DNA of 64,000 nucleotides from Thalassospira sp. (GCF_030690045.1 NZ_JAUYHK010000011.1:310001-374000), one strand, 5' to 3'; counted from the first letter of the stretch, positions 27,364-36,705 are shown. The notes: a model not told the origin generated them from the sequence alone. A program made the numbers and translations.

Positions 27364-27380
27364 ATACCATTATGATACCA
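27364..27380. promoter_or_regulatory. Direct ATACCA repeats in the murQ promoter region
   Basis: ATACCA occurs at 27364-27369 and again at 27375-27380, exactly 11 bp apart (one helical turn). Read on the minus strand as TGGTAT, they fall in the spacer of a candidate murQ promoter (TTGCGT, 17 bp, TATTTA). The same half-sites appear in inverted form at the kinase promoter, so the likely binder is the GntR-type regulator at 28493. Confidence 0.5.
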
Positions 27381-27546
27381 GCAACGCAAGCCGTTTGATC
27401 AAAGCATCAACATCACCACACCAAATCACCATAATTATTATTTTAAATCAGCATATTATCTTTGTATTTTCACGATATCCCTCTGCATAACAATCAGATA
27501 CAATGAGTCCAAAGCCAGACCATAGGCGTGACAAGTGGATTTATAT

Positions 27547-27581
27547 TGGTATTGATTTTTAAGATACCACTCTGCTATGAT
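27547..27581 (+). promoter_or_regulatory. Inverted TGGTAT/ATACCA operator overlapping the kinase promoter
   Basis: TGGTAT at 27547-27552 and ATACCA at 27564-27569 form an inverted repeat with an 11-nt spacer. It overlaps a candidate promoter made of TTGATT (27552-27557) and TATGAT (27576-27581) with 18-bp spacing, 25 nt before the kinase ATG. Binding here would block RNA polymerase. Operators of HutC/NagR/DasR repressors contain similar TGGT-ACCA arms; the match is by resemblance only. Confidence 0.5.
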
Positions 27582-27605
27582 CATCGCAGCTAGGGATGGT
27601 CAATA

Positions 27606-28496
27606 ATGAAAAACAGACAAGAAAATCAGCTTTTTTTGGGCGTTGACGGCGGTGGCACGCGCTGCCGCGTGCGAATCAGCGATGCGGCGGGCGCAATCCT
27701 TGGCGAAGCCGTTCGGGGCGGTGCCAATACCCGCCTGGGGCTGGATTCTGTTTTCCACGAAATCATTGATGCCACCCGCGAAGCCCTGTCAAAGGCCGGT
27801 TTACCCGCCGAAACCATTGCGCAATTGCATGCCGGGCTGGGCCTTGCCGGATTGCCGTTGCAACGCGAACGCGACCTTGCCCGCACCCACCCCCATCCTT
27901 TTGCCAGCGCGACATTTGAAACCGATGCCTATACTGCCTGTCTGGGCGCACATGCGGGCAAGGATGGCGCGATCCTGATTATCGGCACCGGAACTTGCGG
28001 ACAGGCGATTCTTGGCGACCGGCAATTGTCACTGGGCGGTTGGGGATTCGAGATTTCCGATATCGGCAGCGGCGCTCGCATTGGCAAACGCGCGATTGAA
28101 CAGGCCCTGCTCGCCCACGAAGGATTATCACCGTCCAGCGATCTGACCGCCGCCCTGATGACGCAGTTTGACAACAATCCCGAAAACATCGTGATTTTTG
28201 CCGAAAAGGCCCGCCCCGCGGATTATGGCGCATTCTGCCCGCTGGTGTTTGACGCCGCCGATGCCAGGGACCCGGTTGCAGCCGCCATCATTCATCGCGC
28301 TGCAACAGCCAATGATACGATCCTGCGCCGCCTGAATGCCTTTGGCGCGCAACGCCTGACCCTGATGGGCGGGCTGGCCGACCGCATGGCAGCTTTGATC
28401 AGTGCCAATATGCGCGATTTGCTGGTTCCGGCGACGGGCGACGCGCTGGACGGGGCGATTTTGCTGGCGAAACGCCACAGGGGGAACGGATCATGA
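27606..28496 (+). CDS. BadF/BcrA-type amino-sugar kinase (GlcNAc/MurNAc kinase candidate)
   Basis: The 296-residue protein belongs to the ASKHA BadF/BadG/BcrA kinase family. It has the phosphate-1 loop GVDGGGTRCRVRI near residue 12, a phosphate-2 region IIGTGTCGQAI near 121, GGWGFEISDIGSGARIG near 138-154, and the adenosine-motif glycines in LMGGLADRM. Members of this family include GlcNAc kinases and the clostridial MurK that phosphorylates both GlcNAc and MurNAc. Opposite a MurQ-importer operon and upstream of nagA, it is the obvious supplier of the 6-phosphates that MurQ and NagA need. Its stop overlaps the regulator start by four bases. Confidence 0.85.
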   Translation: MKNRQENQLFLGVDGGGTRCRVRISDAAGAILGEAVRGGANTRLGLDSVFHEIIDATREALSKAGLPAETIAQLHAGLGLAGLPLQRERDLARTHPHPFASATFETDAYTACLGAHAGKDGAILIIGTGTCGQAILGDRQLSLGGWGFEISDIGSGARIGKRAIEQALLAHEGLSPSSDLTAALMTQFDNNPENIVIFAEKARPADYGAFCPLVFDAADARDPVAAAIIHRAATANDTILRRLNAFGAQRLTLMGGLADRMAALISANMRDLLVPATGDALDGAILLAKRHRGNGS

Positions 28497-29254
28497 TCAA
28501 TGCTGCCGATGTGATTGCCAGCCTGCGGGCCCGCGATATTGAAAATACCGGCCACGGCCCGCTTTACCGGCGTTTGCAGGTCGCCCTGAAAGCGATCATT
28601 GATGATGGGGTTCTCAAGGTTCAGGATGCCCTGCCCAGCGAACGGGATCTGGCAACCGAACTCAATATTTCACGGGTCACGGTCCGAAATGCGGTCCGCG
28701 CCCTGGTCGAAGACGGCGTACTGGTACAGCGTCATGGTGCCGGCACCTTTGTTGCCCCCCGTGTCGAACAGGCCCTGTCGCGCCTGACCTCCTTTACCGA
28801 GGATATGACAACACGCGGTTTGCAACCGGGCGCAATCTGGCTGGAAAAATCGGTCGGCCATGCCTCGCCCGAAGAAGCCATGGCGCTGAACCTGTCACCC
28901 GGCACCGAGGTCAGCCGCTTGCGCCGCTTGCGGACCGCCAATGACAAACCGATGGCGCTGGAATTTGCGGTTTTGCCCCGGGCCTTTTTGCCCAGCCCCG
29001 AAGACGTCGACAAATCGCTTTATGATGCCCTTGCCCGGCATGGCAAAAAGCCGGATCGCGCCCTGCAACGGCTGCGCGCCGAACTTTTTGATGCCGAAAC
29101 CGCCAAAATTCTGGGCGTCCCCGAAGGCAGTGCGGCCCTTTACATCGAACGGCGGTCGTTTTTGGCAAACGGGACGCCGGTTGAATTCACCCGATCCTAT
29201 TACCGTGGTGACAGCTATGATTTTATCGCCGAGATGCAGGTGGATGCCCGCTGA
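28493..29254 (+). CDS. GntR-family regulator, HutC subfamily (NagR/NagQ-like)
   Basis: This is a 253-residue repressor-type protein. It has an N-terminal GntR winged helix (residues about 25-92; DALPSERDLATELNISRVTVRNAVRAL) and a C-terminal UTRA effector domain (about 110-248, with ALEFAVLPRAF and YIERRSF). In related regulators this domain binds GlcN6P or GlcNAc6P. Its ATG overlaps the kinase stop (ATGA). It is likely the regulator of both divergent operons through the TGGTAT repeats. An effector of GlcNAc-6-P or MurNAc-6-P is an inference from the pathway. Confidence 0.9.
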   Translation: MINAADVIASLRARDIENTGHGPLYRRLQVALKAIIDDGVLKVQDALPSERDLATELNISRVTVRNAVRALVEDGVLVQRHGAGTFVAPRVEQALSRLTSFTEDMTTRGLQPGAIWLEKSVGHASPEEAMALNLSPGTEVSRLRRLRTANDKPMALEFAVLPRAFLPSPEDVDKSLYDALARHGKKPDRALQRLRAELFDAETAKILGVPEGSAALYIERRSFLANGTPVEFTRSYYRGDSYDFIAEMQVDAR

Positions 29255-29277
29255 TCGATATCAGGGAAAGACATGAC

Positions 29278-30321
29278 ATGACGACACGTTGGAGCCCCAA
29301 GACCCAGATGGGACGCGAACTTGCCCAGGCCCCGTCCGTCGTAAAAGGACAACTGGCCACAAACCATGCCGCCATTGCGGAACTGGTCGCCACCCTGCGC
29401 GCCGAACCGCCCCGCTTTGTTGTCACCTGCGGGCGCGGCAGTTCGGACCATGCCACCCTGTATGCCAAATATCTGATTGAAAGCCAGCTGGGCATTCCGG
29501 TGGTATCGGCCGCCCCGTCGATCATTTCGATTTATGGCAAGTCGCTGGCGGTCAGGGGGGCGCTGTTTTTGGCGGTATCGCAATCGGGCAAAAGCCCCGA
29601 TCTGGTCCGCAGCGCCGAGGCCGCAAAAAATTCCGGGGCGCGCACGGTTGCGATGGTCAATGTCACAGATTCCCCGCTGGCCGATATGGTCGATCATGTC
29701 ATTCCCCTGATGGCCGGGCCTGAAACCAGTGTGGCGGCGACCAAATCCTATATCGCCACCCTGTCGGCAATTGCGCAACTGGTGGGGGCATGGACGGGCG
29801 ATGCAAAATTGAATGCCGGGATTGACCGCCTGCCCAGTCTTTTGCAGGCCGCCCTTGATATGGACTGGCAGGATGCCGTCGATGTGATTGCCGCATCGCA
29901 AAGCCTGTATGTCATCGGGCGCGGCCCGGCCTTTGCCATTGCACAGGAAGCCGCCCTGAAATTCAAGGAAACCGCCAGCCTGCATGCCGAAGCCTTCAGT
30001 GCCGCCGAGGTCAAACACGGGCCGATGGCACTGGTGACGCGGGAATTCCCGATGCTGGTGTTTTCGCAACAGGATGCGTCGCGCGACAGTGTCGAAACTT
30101 TCCTGACCGAAATGCGTGCCAAGACCGACCATGTTTTTGCCGCCGAAACCGGCCATCGCGATATCCGGGGGCATTTGCCGGTTGTCGAGGATATCCACCC
30201 GCTGCTGGCTCCGATTACGATGATCCAGAGTTTCTATACCCTGGCGGAATCAGTCGCCCTGGCGCGGGGCTGCAATCCGGATGCACCGCCCCACCTGTCC
30301 AAAGTTACGGAGACCCGTTAA
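29278..30321 (+). CDS. SIS-domain glucosamine-6-phosphate deaminase/isomerase (NagB-II type)
   Basis: The 347-residue protein has two SIS domains like the isomerase half of GlmS but no glutaminase domain. Motifs are CGRGSSDHA near residue 51, SQSGKSPDLV near 101, SVAATKSY near 147, FKETASLHAEAFSAAEVKHGP near 230-250, and the GlmS-like C-terminus DAPPHLSKVTETR. The lack of an N-terminal Cys1 amidotransferase domain points to the catabolic direction: GlcN6P to fructose-6-phosphate and ammonia. It follows the regulator by 23 nt and its stop shares a base with the nagA start (TAATG). Confidence 0.88.
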   Translation: MTTRWSPKTQMGRELAQAPSVVKGQLATNHAAIAELVATLRAEPPRFVVTCGRGSSDHATLYAKYLIESQLGIPVVSAAPSIISIYGKSLAVRGALFLAVSQSGKSPDLVRSAEAAKNSGARTVAMVNVTDSPLADMVDHVIPLMAGPETSVAATKSYIATLSAIAQLVGAWTGDAKLNAGIDRLPSLLQAALDMDWQDAVDVIAASQSLYVIGRGPAFAIAQEAALKFKETASLHAEAFSAAEVKHGPMALVTREFPMLVFSQQDASRDSVETFLTEMRAKTDHVFAAETGHRDIRGHLPVVEDIHPLLAPITMIQSFYTLAESVALARGCNPDAPPHLSKVTETR

Positions 30322-31457
30322 TGCACGATTTCGCCATTGCCAATGCCCGCATTTTTGACGGGGAAATCTTTCAGGATGGCAAGGCTGTCCTGATCGGGGG
30401 CGGTAAAATCACCGGGCTGTGCGCCCGTGACGATATCCCCGCCAATACCCGGACCATTGATGGCGGCGGGCAAATTCTGGCCCCCGGCTTTATCGATATT
30501 CAGGTCAATGGCGGCGGCGGTGTCTTGCTGAATGATCAGACATCGGTGGCGGGTATCCGGGCGATGATGGCCGCCCATCGCCAATATGGCACCACGGCCA
30601 TGCTGCCGACCCTGATCACCGACCATCGGGAAAAGATGGAACAGGCAATTGCGGCCGTAACCGATGCCATAACGCAACAGGTGCCGGGCATTGTCGGCAT
30701 TCATCTCGAAGGCCCCTATCTGAACCCGGCCCGCAAGGGCGTGCATGATGCCAACATCATCCGCCCGATGGAAGATGACGCGATTGAATTGTTATCGCGC
30801 CTGCCCAATGGCCGCATTCTGGTCACGATGGCCCCGGAAAAAGCCGCCAAAGGCACAATTGCAAAACTGACAGAACGTGGCGTTCTGGTCTGTGCCGGGC
30901 ATACGGCGGGCACCTATGACGATATTCAGGCCGCCCTTGGCGAAGGATTGCGGGGCTTTACCCATCTGTTTAACGCCATGAGCCCGCTGGCACACCGCGA
31001 ACCGGGCGTTGCCGGGGCGGCAATCGCCGATGATCAAAGCTGGTGCGGGCTGATTGTCGATGGATATCACGTCCATCCGGCCGTGGTCAAAATCGCCGTT
31101 CGTGCCAAGGCACGCGGCAAGATCATGCTGGTCACCGATGCCATGCCAACCGTCGGGGCCACGGATAAAAGCTTTGTCCTTGGTGGCGAGAAAATCATCG
31201 CCAGCGAAGGTCGCTGTGCGCTTCCCGATGGCACCCTGGCCGGATCGGACCTGGATATGATGTCTGCGGTCAAAAATACCGTCGCCATGGCCGGGGTCGA
31301 TCTGGGCGAAGCCTTGCGGATGGCATCGCTTTACCCGGCAGAATTTCTGCGCCTTGACCATCAGATGGGCCGCATTGCACCGGGCTATAACGCCGATCTG
31401 GTGCTGTTTGACGCGGCCTATACCGTGATGCGCACATGGATCAACGGCGTAGAATAA
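30321..31457 (+). CDS. nagA: N-acetylglucosamine-6-phosphate deacetylase NagA
   Basis: This is a 378-residue amidohydrolase-superfamily enzyme that converts GlcNAc-6-P to GlcN-6-P and acetate. Family motifs are in order: APGFIDIQVNGGGG near residue 53, GIHLEGPYLNPARKG near 128-142 with the metal Glu, CAGHTAGTYDD near 191, THLFNAMSPLAHREPG near 212, and the catalytic Asp in LVTDAMPTVG near 270. Translation is coupled to the upstream isomerase gene by a TAATG overlap. It uses the product of MurQ and of the kinase. Confidence 0.94.
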   Translation: MHDFAIANARIFDGEIFQDGKAVLIGGGKITGLCARDDIPANTRTIDGGGQILAPGFIDIQVNGGGGVLLNDQTSVAGIRAMMAAHRQYGTTAMLPTLITDHREKMEQAIAAVTDAITQQVPGIVGIHLEGPYLNPARKGVHDANIIRPMEDDAIELLSRLPNGRILVTMAPEKAAKGTIAKLTERGVLVCAGHTAGTYDDIQAALGEGLRGFTHLFNAMSPLAHREPGVAGAAIADDQSWCGLIVDGYHVHPAVVKIAVRAKARGKIMLVTDAMPTVGATDKSFVLGGEKIIASEGRCALPDGTLAGSDLDMMSAVKNTVAMAGVDLGEALRMASLYPAEFLRLDHQMGRIAPGYNADLVLFDAAYTVMRTWINGVE

Positions 31458-31499
31458 TCAGTTAAAACAGAACTTTAAAAAACATAACGGAGGCACAAC

Positions 31500-32570
31500 A
31501 TGAAACCGGTTCGCATTCTGGTCGTCGGTCTTGGCAATATGGGGATGTCCCATGCCAAGGCCTATCACGGGCTGGACGGTTTCGAAATTGTCGGGTTGTG
31601 TGCCCGGTCAATGCCCTCTGCCGACACGCTGCCCGATGGCTTTGCCGCCTACCCGGCCTTTGATGATTATGATATCGCACTGGCAGCGACCCGGCCCGAT
31701 GCCGTGTCGATTTGCACCTATACCGAAACCCACGCCGATTATGCGGTCGCCGCCTTTGAAGCCGGGGCGCATGTCTTTGTTGAAAAACCGCTGGCCGCAA
31801 CCGCCGAAGATGCACAGCGCGTTGTCGATGCCGCAATCCGCCATGACCGCAAACTGGTGATCGGCTATATCCTGCGCCATCATCCGTCCTGGGCCCGGTT
31901 TGTCGAACTGGCCGGAACGCTGGGCAAACCGTTGGTGATGCGGATGAATTTGAACCAGCAAAGCAGCGGTGCCTTTTGGGAAACCCACAAACGGTTGCTC
32001 AACAGCGTGTCGCCGATTGTCGATTGCGGTGTGCATTATCTCGATATGATGTGCCTGATGACCCGCGCCAAACCGGTCTCGGTCAGTGCGATTGGCGTGC
32101 GCCTGTCCGATGACGTTGCGCCCGATATGTATAATTACGGGCAATTGCAGGTGCGTTTCGATGACGGATCGGTCGGTTGGTACGAGGCGGGCTGGGGCCC
32201 GATGATCAGCGAAACCGCCTTTTTCATCAAGGATGTGATTGGGCCGAAAGGCTGCGTTTCGATTGTCGATGTCGAGGAAAAAGGATCGAAATCGGCCGAT
32301 ATCGATACCCACACCAAAACGAATGCCTTGAAACTTCATCATGCTGCCACAGATGCGACCGGAAAATTCACACAATTGGATGAAATCATCCGGACCGACG
32401 ACGAGCCCGACCATGATGAATTATGCCTGCGCGAACAGCAGTTTTTCCTAAAGTCTATACGAGAAAATCTTGACCTTGCGCAGCATATGGAAGATGCATT
32501 GGGCTCCTTACGGATTGCCCTTGCTGCGGACCAGGCGGTGCGCACGGGGGAAACCATTAAACTACTCTGA
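31500..32570 (+). CDS. Gfo/Idh/MocA-family NAD(P)-dependent oxidoreductase
   Basis: The 356-residue protein has an N-terminal Rossmann fold (VVGLGNMGMSHAKAY near residues 8-22) and the family motif VEKPLA near 93, whose lysine is catalytic. Asp/His in VDCGVHYLDM near 175-184 fit the active site. The C-terminal half is the alpha/beta sugar-binding domain. The substrate is unknown: these enzymes oxidise or reduce sugars, inositols or amino-sugar derivatives. It lies 42 nt after nagA and 20 nt before the aldolase, so it is probably in the operon. It has no place in the textbook MurNAc/GlcNAc route. Confidence 0.85.
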   Translation: MKPVRILVVGLGNMGMSHAKAYHGLDGFEIVGLCARSMPSADTLPDGFAAYPAFDDYDIALAATRPDAVSICTYTETHADYAVAAFEAGAHVFVEKPLAATAEDAQRVVDAAIRHDRKLVIGYILRHHPSWARFVELAGTLGKPLVMRMNLNQQSSGAFWETHKRLLNSVSPIVDCGVHYLDMMCLMTRAKPVSVSAIGVRLSDDVAPDMYNYGQLQVRFDDGSVGWYEAGWGPMISETAFFIKDVIGPKGCVSIVDVEEKGSKSADIDTHTKTNALKLHHAATDATGKFTQLDEIIRTDDEPDHDELCLREQQFFLKSIRENLDLAQHMEDALGSLRIALAADQAVRTGETIKLL

Positions 32571-32590
32571 CCCCCAGGAGGAGTACCCAC

Positions 32591-33670
32591 ATGCCTTCCG
32601 TTAAACCCGGTGTTGTTACCGGATCGGCCTATCGGGATCTGGTCGCTGCCTGCAAGCACGACGGCTATGCCCTTCCCGCTGTTAATATTACCTCTTCCAG
32701 CACGATGAATGCCGCCCTTGAGGCCGCCGCCAATGCCGGTTCTGACATCATCATCCAGCTTTCGAATGGTGGTGCGCAGTTCTATGCCGGCAAAGGCATC
32801 AAGGATGCCGCAGCAGCCCGTGTTATTGGCGCTGTTTCCGCGGCCCGTCATGCCCAGCTGATGGCTGAGTATTATGGCGTCGCCGTTGTCATGCATACCG
32901 ACCATGCCAACCGCAAATTTGTGCCTTGGGTGGACGAAATGCTGAAATGGAGCGAGAAATCGTTCAAGGAAACCGGCTCGCCGCTTTATAGCTCGCACAT
33001 GCTTGATCTTTCAGAAGAACCGCTGGAAGACAATATCGCCACCTGCGAGGAATTCCTCAAACGCCTTGCCGCCGTCGAGATGAGCCTGGAAATCGAACTG
33101 GGCGTTACCGGCGGTGAAGAAGACGGCATCGGATCGGAGCTTGATACCAGCAGCACCGAAATCGATTCCCGCCTTTACACCCGCCCCGAAGACGTCGAGG
33201 AAGCCTATCGCCGTCTGGCCCCGCTGGGCCATTTTTCGGTGGCGGCATCCTTTGGCAACGTTCATGGCGTTTACAAGCCGGGCAATGTCCGTCTGCGCCC
33301 CGAAATTCTCCGGGAATCGCAGAAATATGTTTCCGAAAAACATGGCCTTGGCGACCGTCCGCTTGATTTCGTGTTCCATGGCGGTTCGGGTTCGGAAAAG
33401 GAAAAGATCGAAGAAGCCGTCGGGTATGGTGTGTTCAAAATGAACATCGATACCGACACGCAATTTGCCTATGCAACAGCGGTTGGCAAATACGTCGAAG
33501 CCCATGACAAGGCTTTTAAATATCAGGTCGATCCCCAGACAGATGCGCCCTACAAAAAATACTACGACCCGCGCGTCTGGGTCCGTGAGGCCGAACTGTC
33601 GATGGCCGCCCGCCTCGAAGAAGCCTTCAGGGATTTGGGGGCCACCGGTCGGACGGTCACCAAAGGCTGA
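32591..33670 (+). CDS. fba: Class II fructose-bisphosphate aldolase
   Basis: The 359-residue metal-dependent aldolase has the same length as E. coli FbaA. It shows the class IIA pattern: PAVNITSSSTMNAALEAA near residue 29, VVMHTDHAN near 99-107 (catalytic Asp and zinc His), LEIELGVTGGEEDG near 158-171, FGNVHGVYKPG near 214, FHGGSGS near 255, and the NIDTDTQFA phosphate loop. It splits fructose-1,6-bisphosphate or a related bisphosphate to triose phosphates. AGGAGG precedes the ATG, the strongest ribosome-binding site in this region. It follows the oxidoreductase by 20 nt and ends at a terminator. It may be the housekeeping aldolase with an internal promoter. Confidence 0.93.
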   Translation: MPSVKPGVVTGSAYRDLVAACKHDGYALPAVNITSSSTMNAALEAAANAGSDIIIQLSNGGAQFYAGKGIKDAAAARVIGAVSAARHAQLMAEYYGVAVVMHTDHANRKFVPWVDEMLKWSEKSFKETGSPLYSSHMLDLSEEPLEDNIATCEEFLKRLAAVEMSLEIELGVTGGEEDGIGSELDTSSTEIDSRLYTRPEDVEEAYRRLAPLGHFSVAASFGNVHGVYKPGNVRLRPEILRESQKYVSEKHGLGDRPLDFVFHGGSGSEKEKIEEAVGYGVFKMNIDTDTQFAYATAVGKYVEAHDKAFKYQVDPQTDAPYKKYYDPRVWVREAELSMAARLEEAFRDLGATGRTVTKG

Positions 33671-33690
33671 TCGCGCCAAACCAATATCCA

Positions 33691-33723
33691 AACCCGCCGC
33701 GCCTCCTGCCCGGCGGGTTTTTT
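33691..33723 (+). terminator. Intrinsic terminator after the aldolase gene
   Basis: A 9-bp stem (AACCCGCCG with CGGCGGGTT) and an 11-nt loop are followed by a run of T on the plus strand, 20 nt after the aldolase stop. It ends the amino-sugar operon. Confidence 0.88.
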
Positions 33724-33782
33724 ATGCGGCAGACGGATAAAACAGCCCCGGGGCTTGCGCGTCCGGCACTCTCCTGACACAT

Positions 33783-33801
33783 CCTGACAGGAACTGTCAG
33801 G
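33783..33801. promoter_or_regulatory. Inverted repeat upstream of the uvrA promoter
   Basis: CCTGACAG and CTGTCAGG form a perfect 8-bp inverted repeat with a 3-nt centre, ending 8 bp before the candidate uvrA -35 box. It is unrelated in sequence to the LexA box and could be an additional operator. No regulator can be assigned. Confidence 0.35.
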
Positions 33802-33808
33802 GGGATGC

Positions 33809-33858
33809 TTGCGTACAGACAATGCCTCCTCTATACATCTTCCGAACAATACAGGAAC
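33809..33858 (+). promoter_or_regulatory. uvrA promoter with LexA box
   Basis: TTGCGT (33809-33814) and TATACA (33832-33837) are spaced by 17 bp. Directly after, at the expected transcription start, lies GAAC AATACAG GAAC (33844-33858), the alphaproteobacterial LexA box on the opposite strand. LexA bound here would block initiation, so uvrA should be SOS-inducible. The uvrA ATG follows 13 nt later. Confidence 0.75.
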
Positions 33859-33870
33859 AAAAGGCCGGTC

Positions 33871-36699
33871 ATGCTGACAAAAATTTCCGTTCGCGGTGCC
33901 AAGGAACACAATCTTCAAAACATTGATGTCGAACTGCCCCGCGACGCACTGGTGGTTATTACCGGCCTGTCGGGATCAGGCAAAAGTTCGCTGGCGTTTG
34001 ACACGATTTATGCCGAAGGCCAGCGCCGCTATGTCGAAAGCCTGTCGGCCTATGCGCGGCAGTTTCTCGAACTTATGCAAAAGCCCGATGTCGAATATAT
34101 CGACGGGCTGTCCCCGGCAATTTCGATTGAACAGAAAACCACCTCGCGTAATCCGCGCTCCACGGTGGGGACTGTCACCGAAATTTACGACTATATGCGT
34201 CTGCTCTGGGCGCGGGTCGGCACTCCCTATTCCCCGGCCACCGGTCTTCCGATTGTCAGTCAGACGGTCTCCCAGATGGTGGACCGGGTGATGGAAATGG
34301 AAGAAGGCACAAGGCTGTATTTGCTGGCCCCGTTTGTGCGCGGTCGCAAGGGCGAATATAAAAAGGAACTGAAAGACCTGCGCACGCGGGGGTTTCAGCG
34401 GGTCAAGATCGATGGCGAAATGTATGACATCGATGATGCGCCTGATCTGAATAAAAAACTGAAACACGATATTTCAGTGGTGGTGGACCGGCTGGTTGTC
34501 AAACCCGGTCTGGGAACCCGCCTTGCCGACAGTTTTGAAACCGCCCTTGAACTGACCGATGGTATTGTTCTGGCCGAAGACGCCAAAACCGGCGAAACCA
34601 CGGTTTTTTCCGCCAAATTCGCCTGCCCGGTTTCGGGTTTCACCATCGAGGAAATCGAACCGCGCCTGTTTTCGTTCAACAATCCGTTTGGCGCCTGCCC
34701 GGCCTGTGATGGTCTGGGCACCAAGATGGAATTTGACGCCGAACTGATCATCCCCGACGAAGGCAAATCGCTGGATGATGGTGCCGTTGCACCCTGGGCC
34801 AGCAGCACATCGAAATATTATCTGCAAACCCTGCGCTCGGTCGCCAAGCATTTTGGCTTTAAAACCAATGTGGCGTGGGAAAAACTGCCGCAATCGGCGC
34901 GGGACATTATTTTGCACGGGTCCGGCACCGAAGACGTCACCGTCACCTATGATGACGGGTCGCGCAGTTACAAGGTCACCCGGCCCTTTGAAGGCGTCAT
35001 TCCCAATATGGCGCGGCGCTGGCGCGAAACCGACAGCCAGTGGGCGCGTGACGAACTGGCGAAATATCAGGCGGTATCGGATTGCGATGTCTGTCACGGC
35101 CATCGCCTGAAACCCGAAGCCCTGGCTGTGAAGATTGATCACAGCACGATTTCCGATATCACCGGCCTGTCGATTGGCAAGGCGGCGGACTGGTTCGGTG
35201 CCCTGTCGGACAAATTAAGCGACAAGGAAAATGAAATCGCCCGGCGTATCCTGCGCGAAATTAACGACCGCCTGAAATTCCTGCGCGATGTCGGGCTGGA
35301 TTATCTCAGCCTGTCACGCACATCGGGCACCTTGTCGGGCGGCGAAAGCCAACGCATCCGTCTGGCCTCGCAGATCGGGTCGGGCCTGACCGGGGTTTTG
35401 TATGTGCTTGATGAACCGTCCATCGGCCTGCATCAACGCGACAATGACCGTTTGCTGGAAACCCTCAAACGCCTGCGCGATCTTGGCAATACTGTTCTGG
35501 TGGTCGAACATGACGAAGACGCCATTATGGCCGCCGATTATGTGGTCGATATGGGGCCGGGTGCCGGGATTCATGGGGGCCGGATTGTTGCACAGGGCAC
35601 CCCCGAAGAAATTCAGAAAAACCCCGACAGCCTGACCGGAAAATATCTGGTCGGGATTGAAAAAATCCCCGTTCCCGATATCCGGCGCAAGGGCAATGGC
35701 AAGGCGATCAAAATCACCGGCGCACGGGCCAATAACCTGCAAAATGTCACGGCAGAATTCCCGCTGGGCAAATTCATTTGCGTGACCGGGGTTTCAGGCG
35801 GCGGCAAATCCAGTCTGGTGATTGAAACCCTGTATAAGGCGCTGGCGAAACGCATGCACAATGCCCGGTCCCATCCCGGCGCCCATGACGACATCAGCGG
35901 CGTGGAACATATCGACAAAATCATCGATATCGATCAAAGCCCGATTGGCAGAACCCCGCGTTCCAACCCGGTAACCTATACCGGGGCCTTTACGCCGATC
36001 CGCGACTGGTTCGCCCAATTGCCCGAGGCCAAAACGCGCGGTTACAAACCGGGTCGTTTTTCCTTCAACGTCAAAGGCGGCCGGTGCGAGGCCTGTCAGG
36101 GGGATGGCGTCATCAAGATCGAAATGCATTTCCTGCCCGATGTGTATGTCACCTGTGATCAGTGCAAAGGCAAACGATATAACCGCGAAACGCTGGATAT
36201 TTCGTTTAAAGGCAAATCGATATCCGACATTCTTGATATGACAGTTGAAGAAGGGGCCGAATTTTTCAAGGCCGTGCCATCCATCCGCGACAAGATGGAA
36301 ACCCTCAAACAGGTGGGGTTAAGTTATGTCCATCTGGGGCAACAGGCCACCACCCTGTCCGGTGGCGAGGCACAGCGGGTCAAACTTGCCAAGGAACTGT
36401 CAAAACGCGCCACCGGGCGGACGATTTACATTCTGGATGAACCGACCACCGGCCTGCATTTCCATGATATCCGCAAATTGCTGGAAGTGCTGCATCATCT
36501 GGTCGATCAGGGCAATACGGTGGTGGTGATCGAACATAATCTGGACGTCATCAAAACCGCCGACTGGATCATTGATATTGGCCCCGAAGGCGGCGATGGC
36601 GGCGGCGAGGTTGTCGGTTGCGGCACACCCGAAGACATCATGGCCAATGATCGCAGCTATACCGGTCATTATCTGAAACGCCATTTGCGGCCCAAATAA
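33871..36699 (+). CDS. uvrA: Excinuclease ABC subunit UvrA
   Basis: This 942-residue DNA damage-recognition ATPase of nucleotide excision repair dimerises and loads UvrB. Two ABC modules are visible. The first has Walker [20 protein letters not shown] near residue 31, a zinc finger beginning [13 protein letters not shown], and signature [18 protein letters not shown]. The second has [18 protein letters not shown], a zinc finger with CEACQGDG and [10 protein letters not shown], and [18 protein letters not shown] used the ATG at 33871 ([17 protein letters not shown]), the family start; the extra upstream in-frame residues cover the promoter and LexA box. Mfd at the other end of the window is its transcription-coupled partner. 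Confidence 0.97.
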   Translation: MLTKISVRGAKEHNLQNIDVELPRDALVVITGLSGSGKSSLAFDTIYAEGQRRYVESLSAYARQFLELMQKPDVEYIDGLSPAISIEQKTTSRNPRSTVGTVTEIYDYMRLLWARVGTPYSPATGLPIVSQTVSQMVDRVMEMEEGTRLYLLAPFVRGRKGEYKKELKDLRTRGFQRVKIDGEMYDIDDAPDLNKKLKHDISVVVDRLVVKPGLGTRLADSFETALELTDGIVLAEDAKTGETTVFSAKFACPVSGFTIEEIEPRLFSFNNPFGACPACDGLGTKMEFDAELIIPDEGKSLDDGAVAPWASSTSKYYLQTLRSVAKHFGFKTNVAWEKLPQSARDIILHGSGTEDVTVTYDDGSRSYKVTRPFEGVIPNMARRWRETDSQWARDELAKYQAVSDCDVCHGHRLKPEALAVKIDHSTISDITGLSIGKAADWFGALSDKLSDKENEIARRILREINDRLKFLRDVGLDYLSLSRTSGTLSGGESQRIRLASQIGSGLTGVLYVLDEPSIGLHQRDNDRLLETLKRLRDLGNTVLVVEHDEDAIMAADYVVDMGPGAGIHGGRIVAQGTPEEIQKNPDSLTGKYLVGIEKIPVPDIRRKGNGKAIKITGARANNLQNVTAEFPLGKFICVTGVSGGGKSSLVIETLYKALAKRMHNARSHPGAHDDISGVEHIDKIIDIDQSPIGRTPRSNPVTYTGAFTPIRDWFAQLPEAKTRGYKPGRFSFNVKGGRCEACQGDGVIKIEMHFLPDVYVTCDQCKGKRYNRETLDISFKGKSISDILDMTVEEGAEFFKAVPSIRDKMETLKQVGLSYVHLGQQATTLSGGEAQRVKLAKELSKRATGRTIYILDEPTTGLHFHDIRKLLEVLHHLVDQGNTVVVIEHNLDVIKTADWIIDIGPEGGDGGGEVVGCGTPEDIMANDRSYTGHYLKRHLRPK

Positions 36700-36705
36700 C
36701 CAGGA

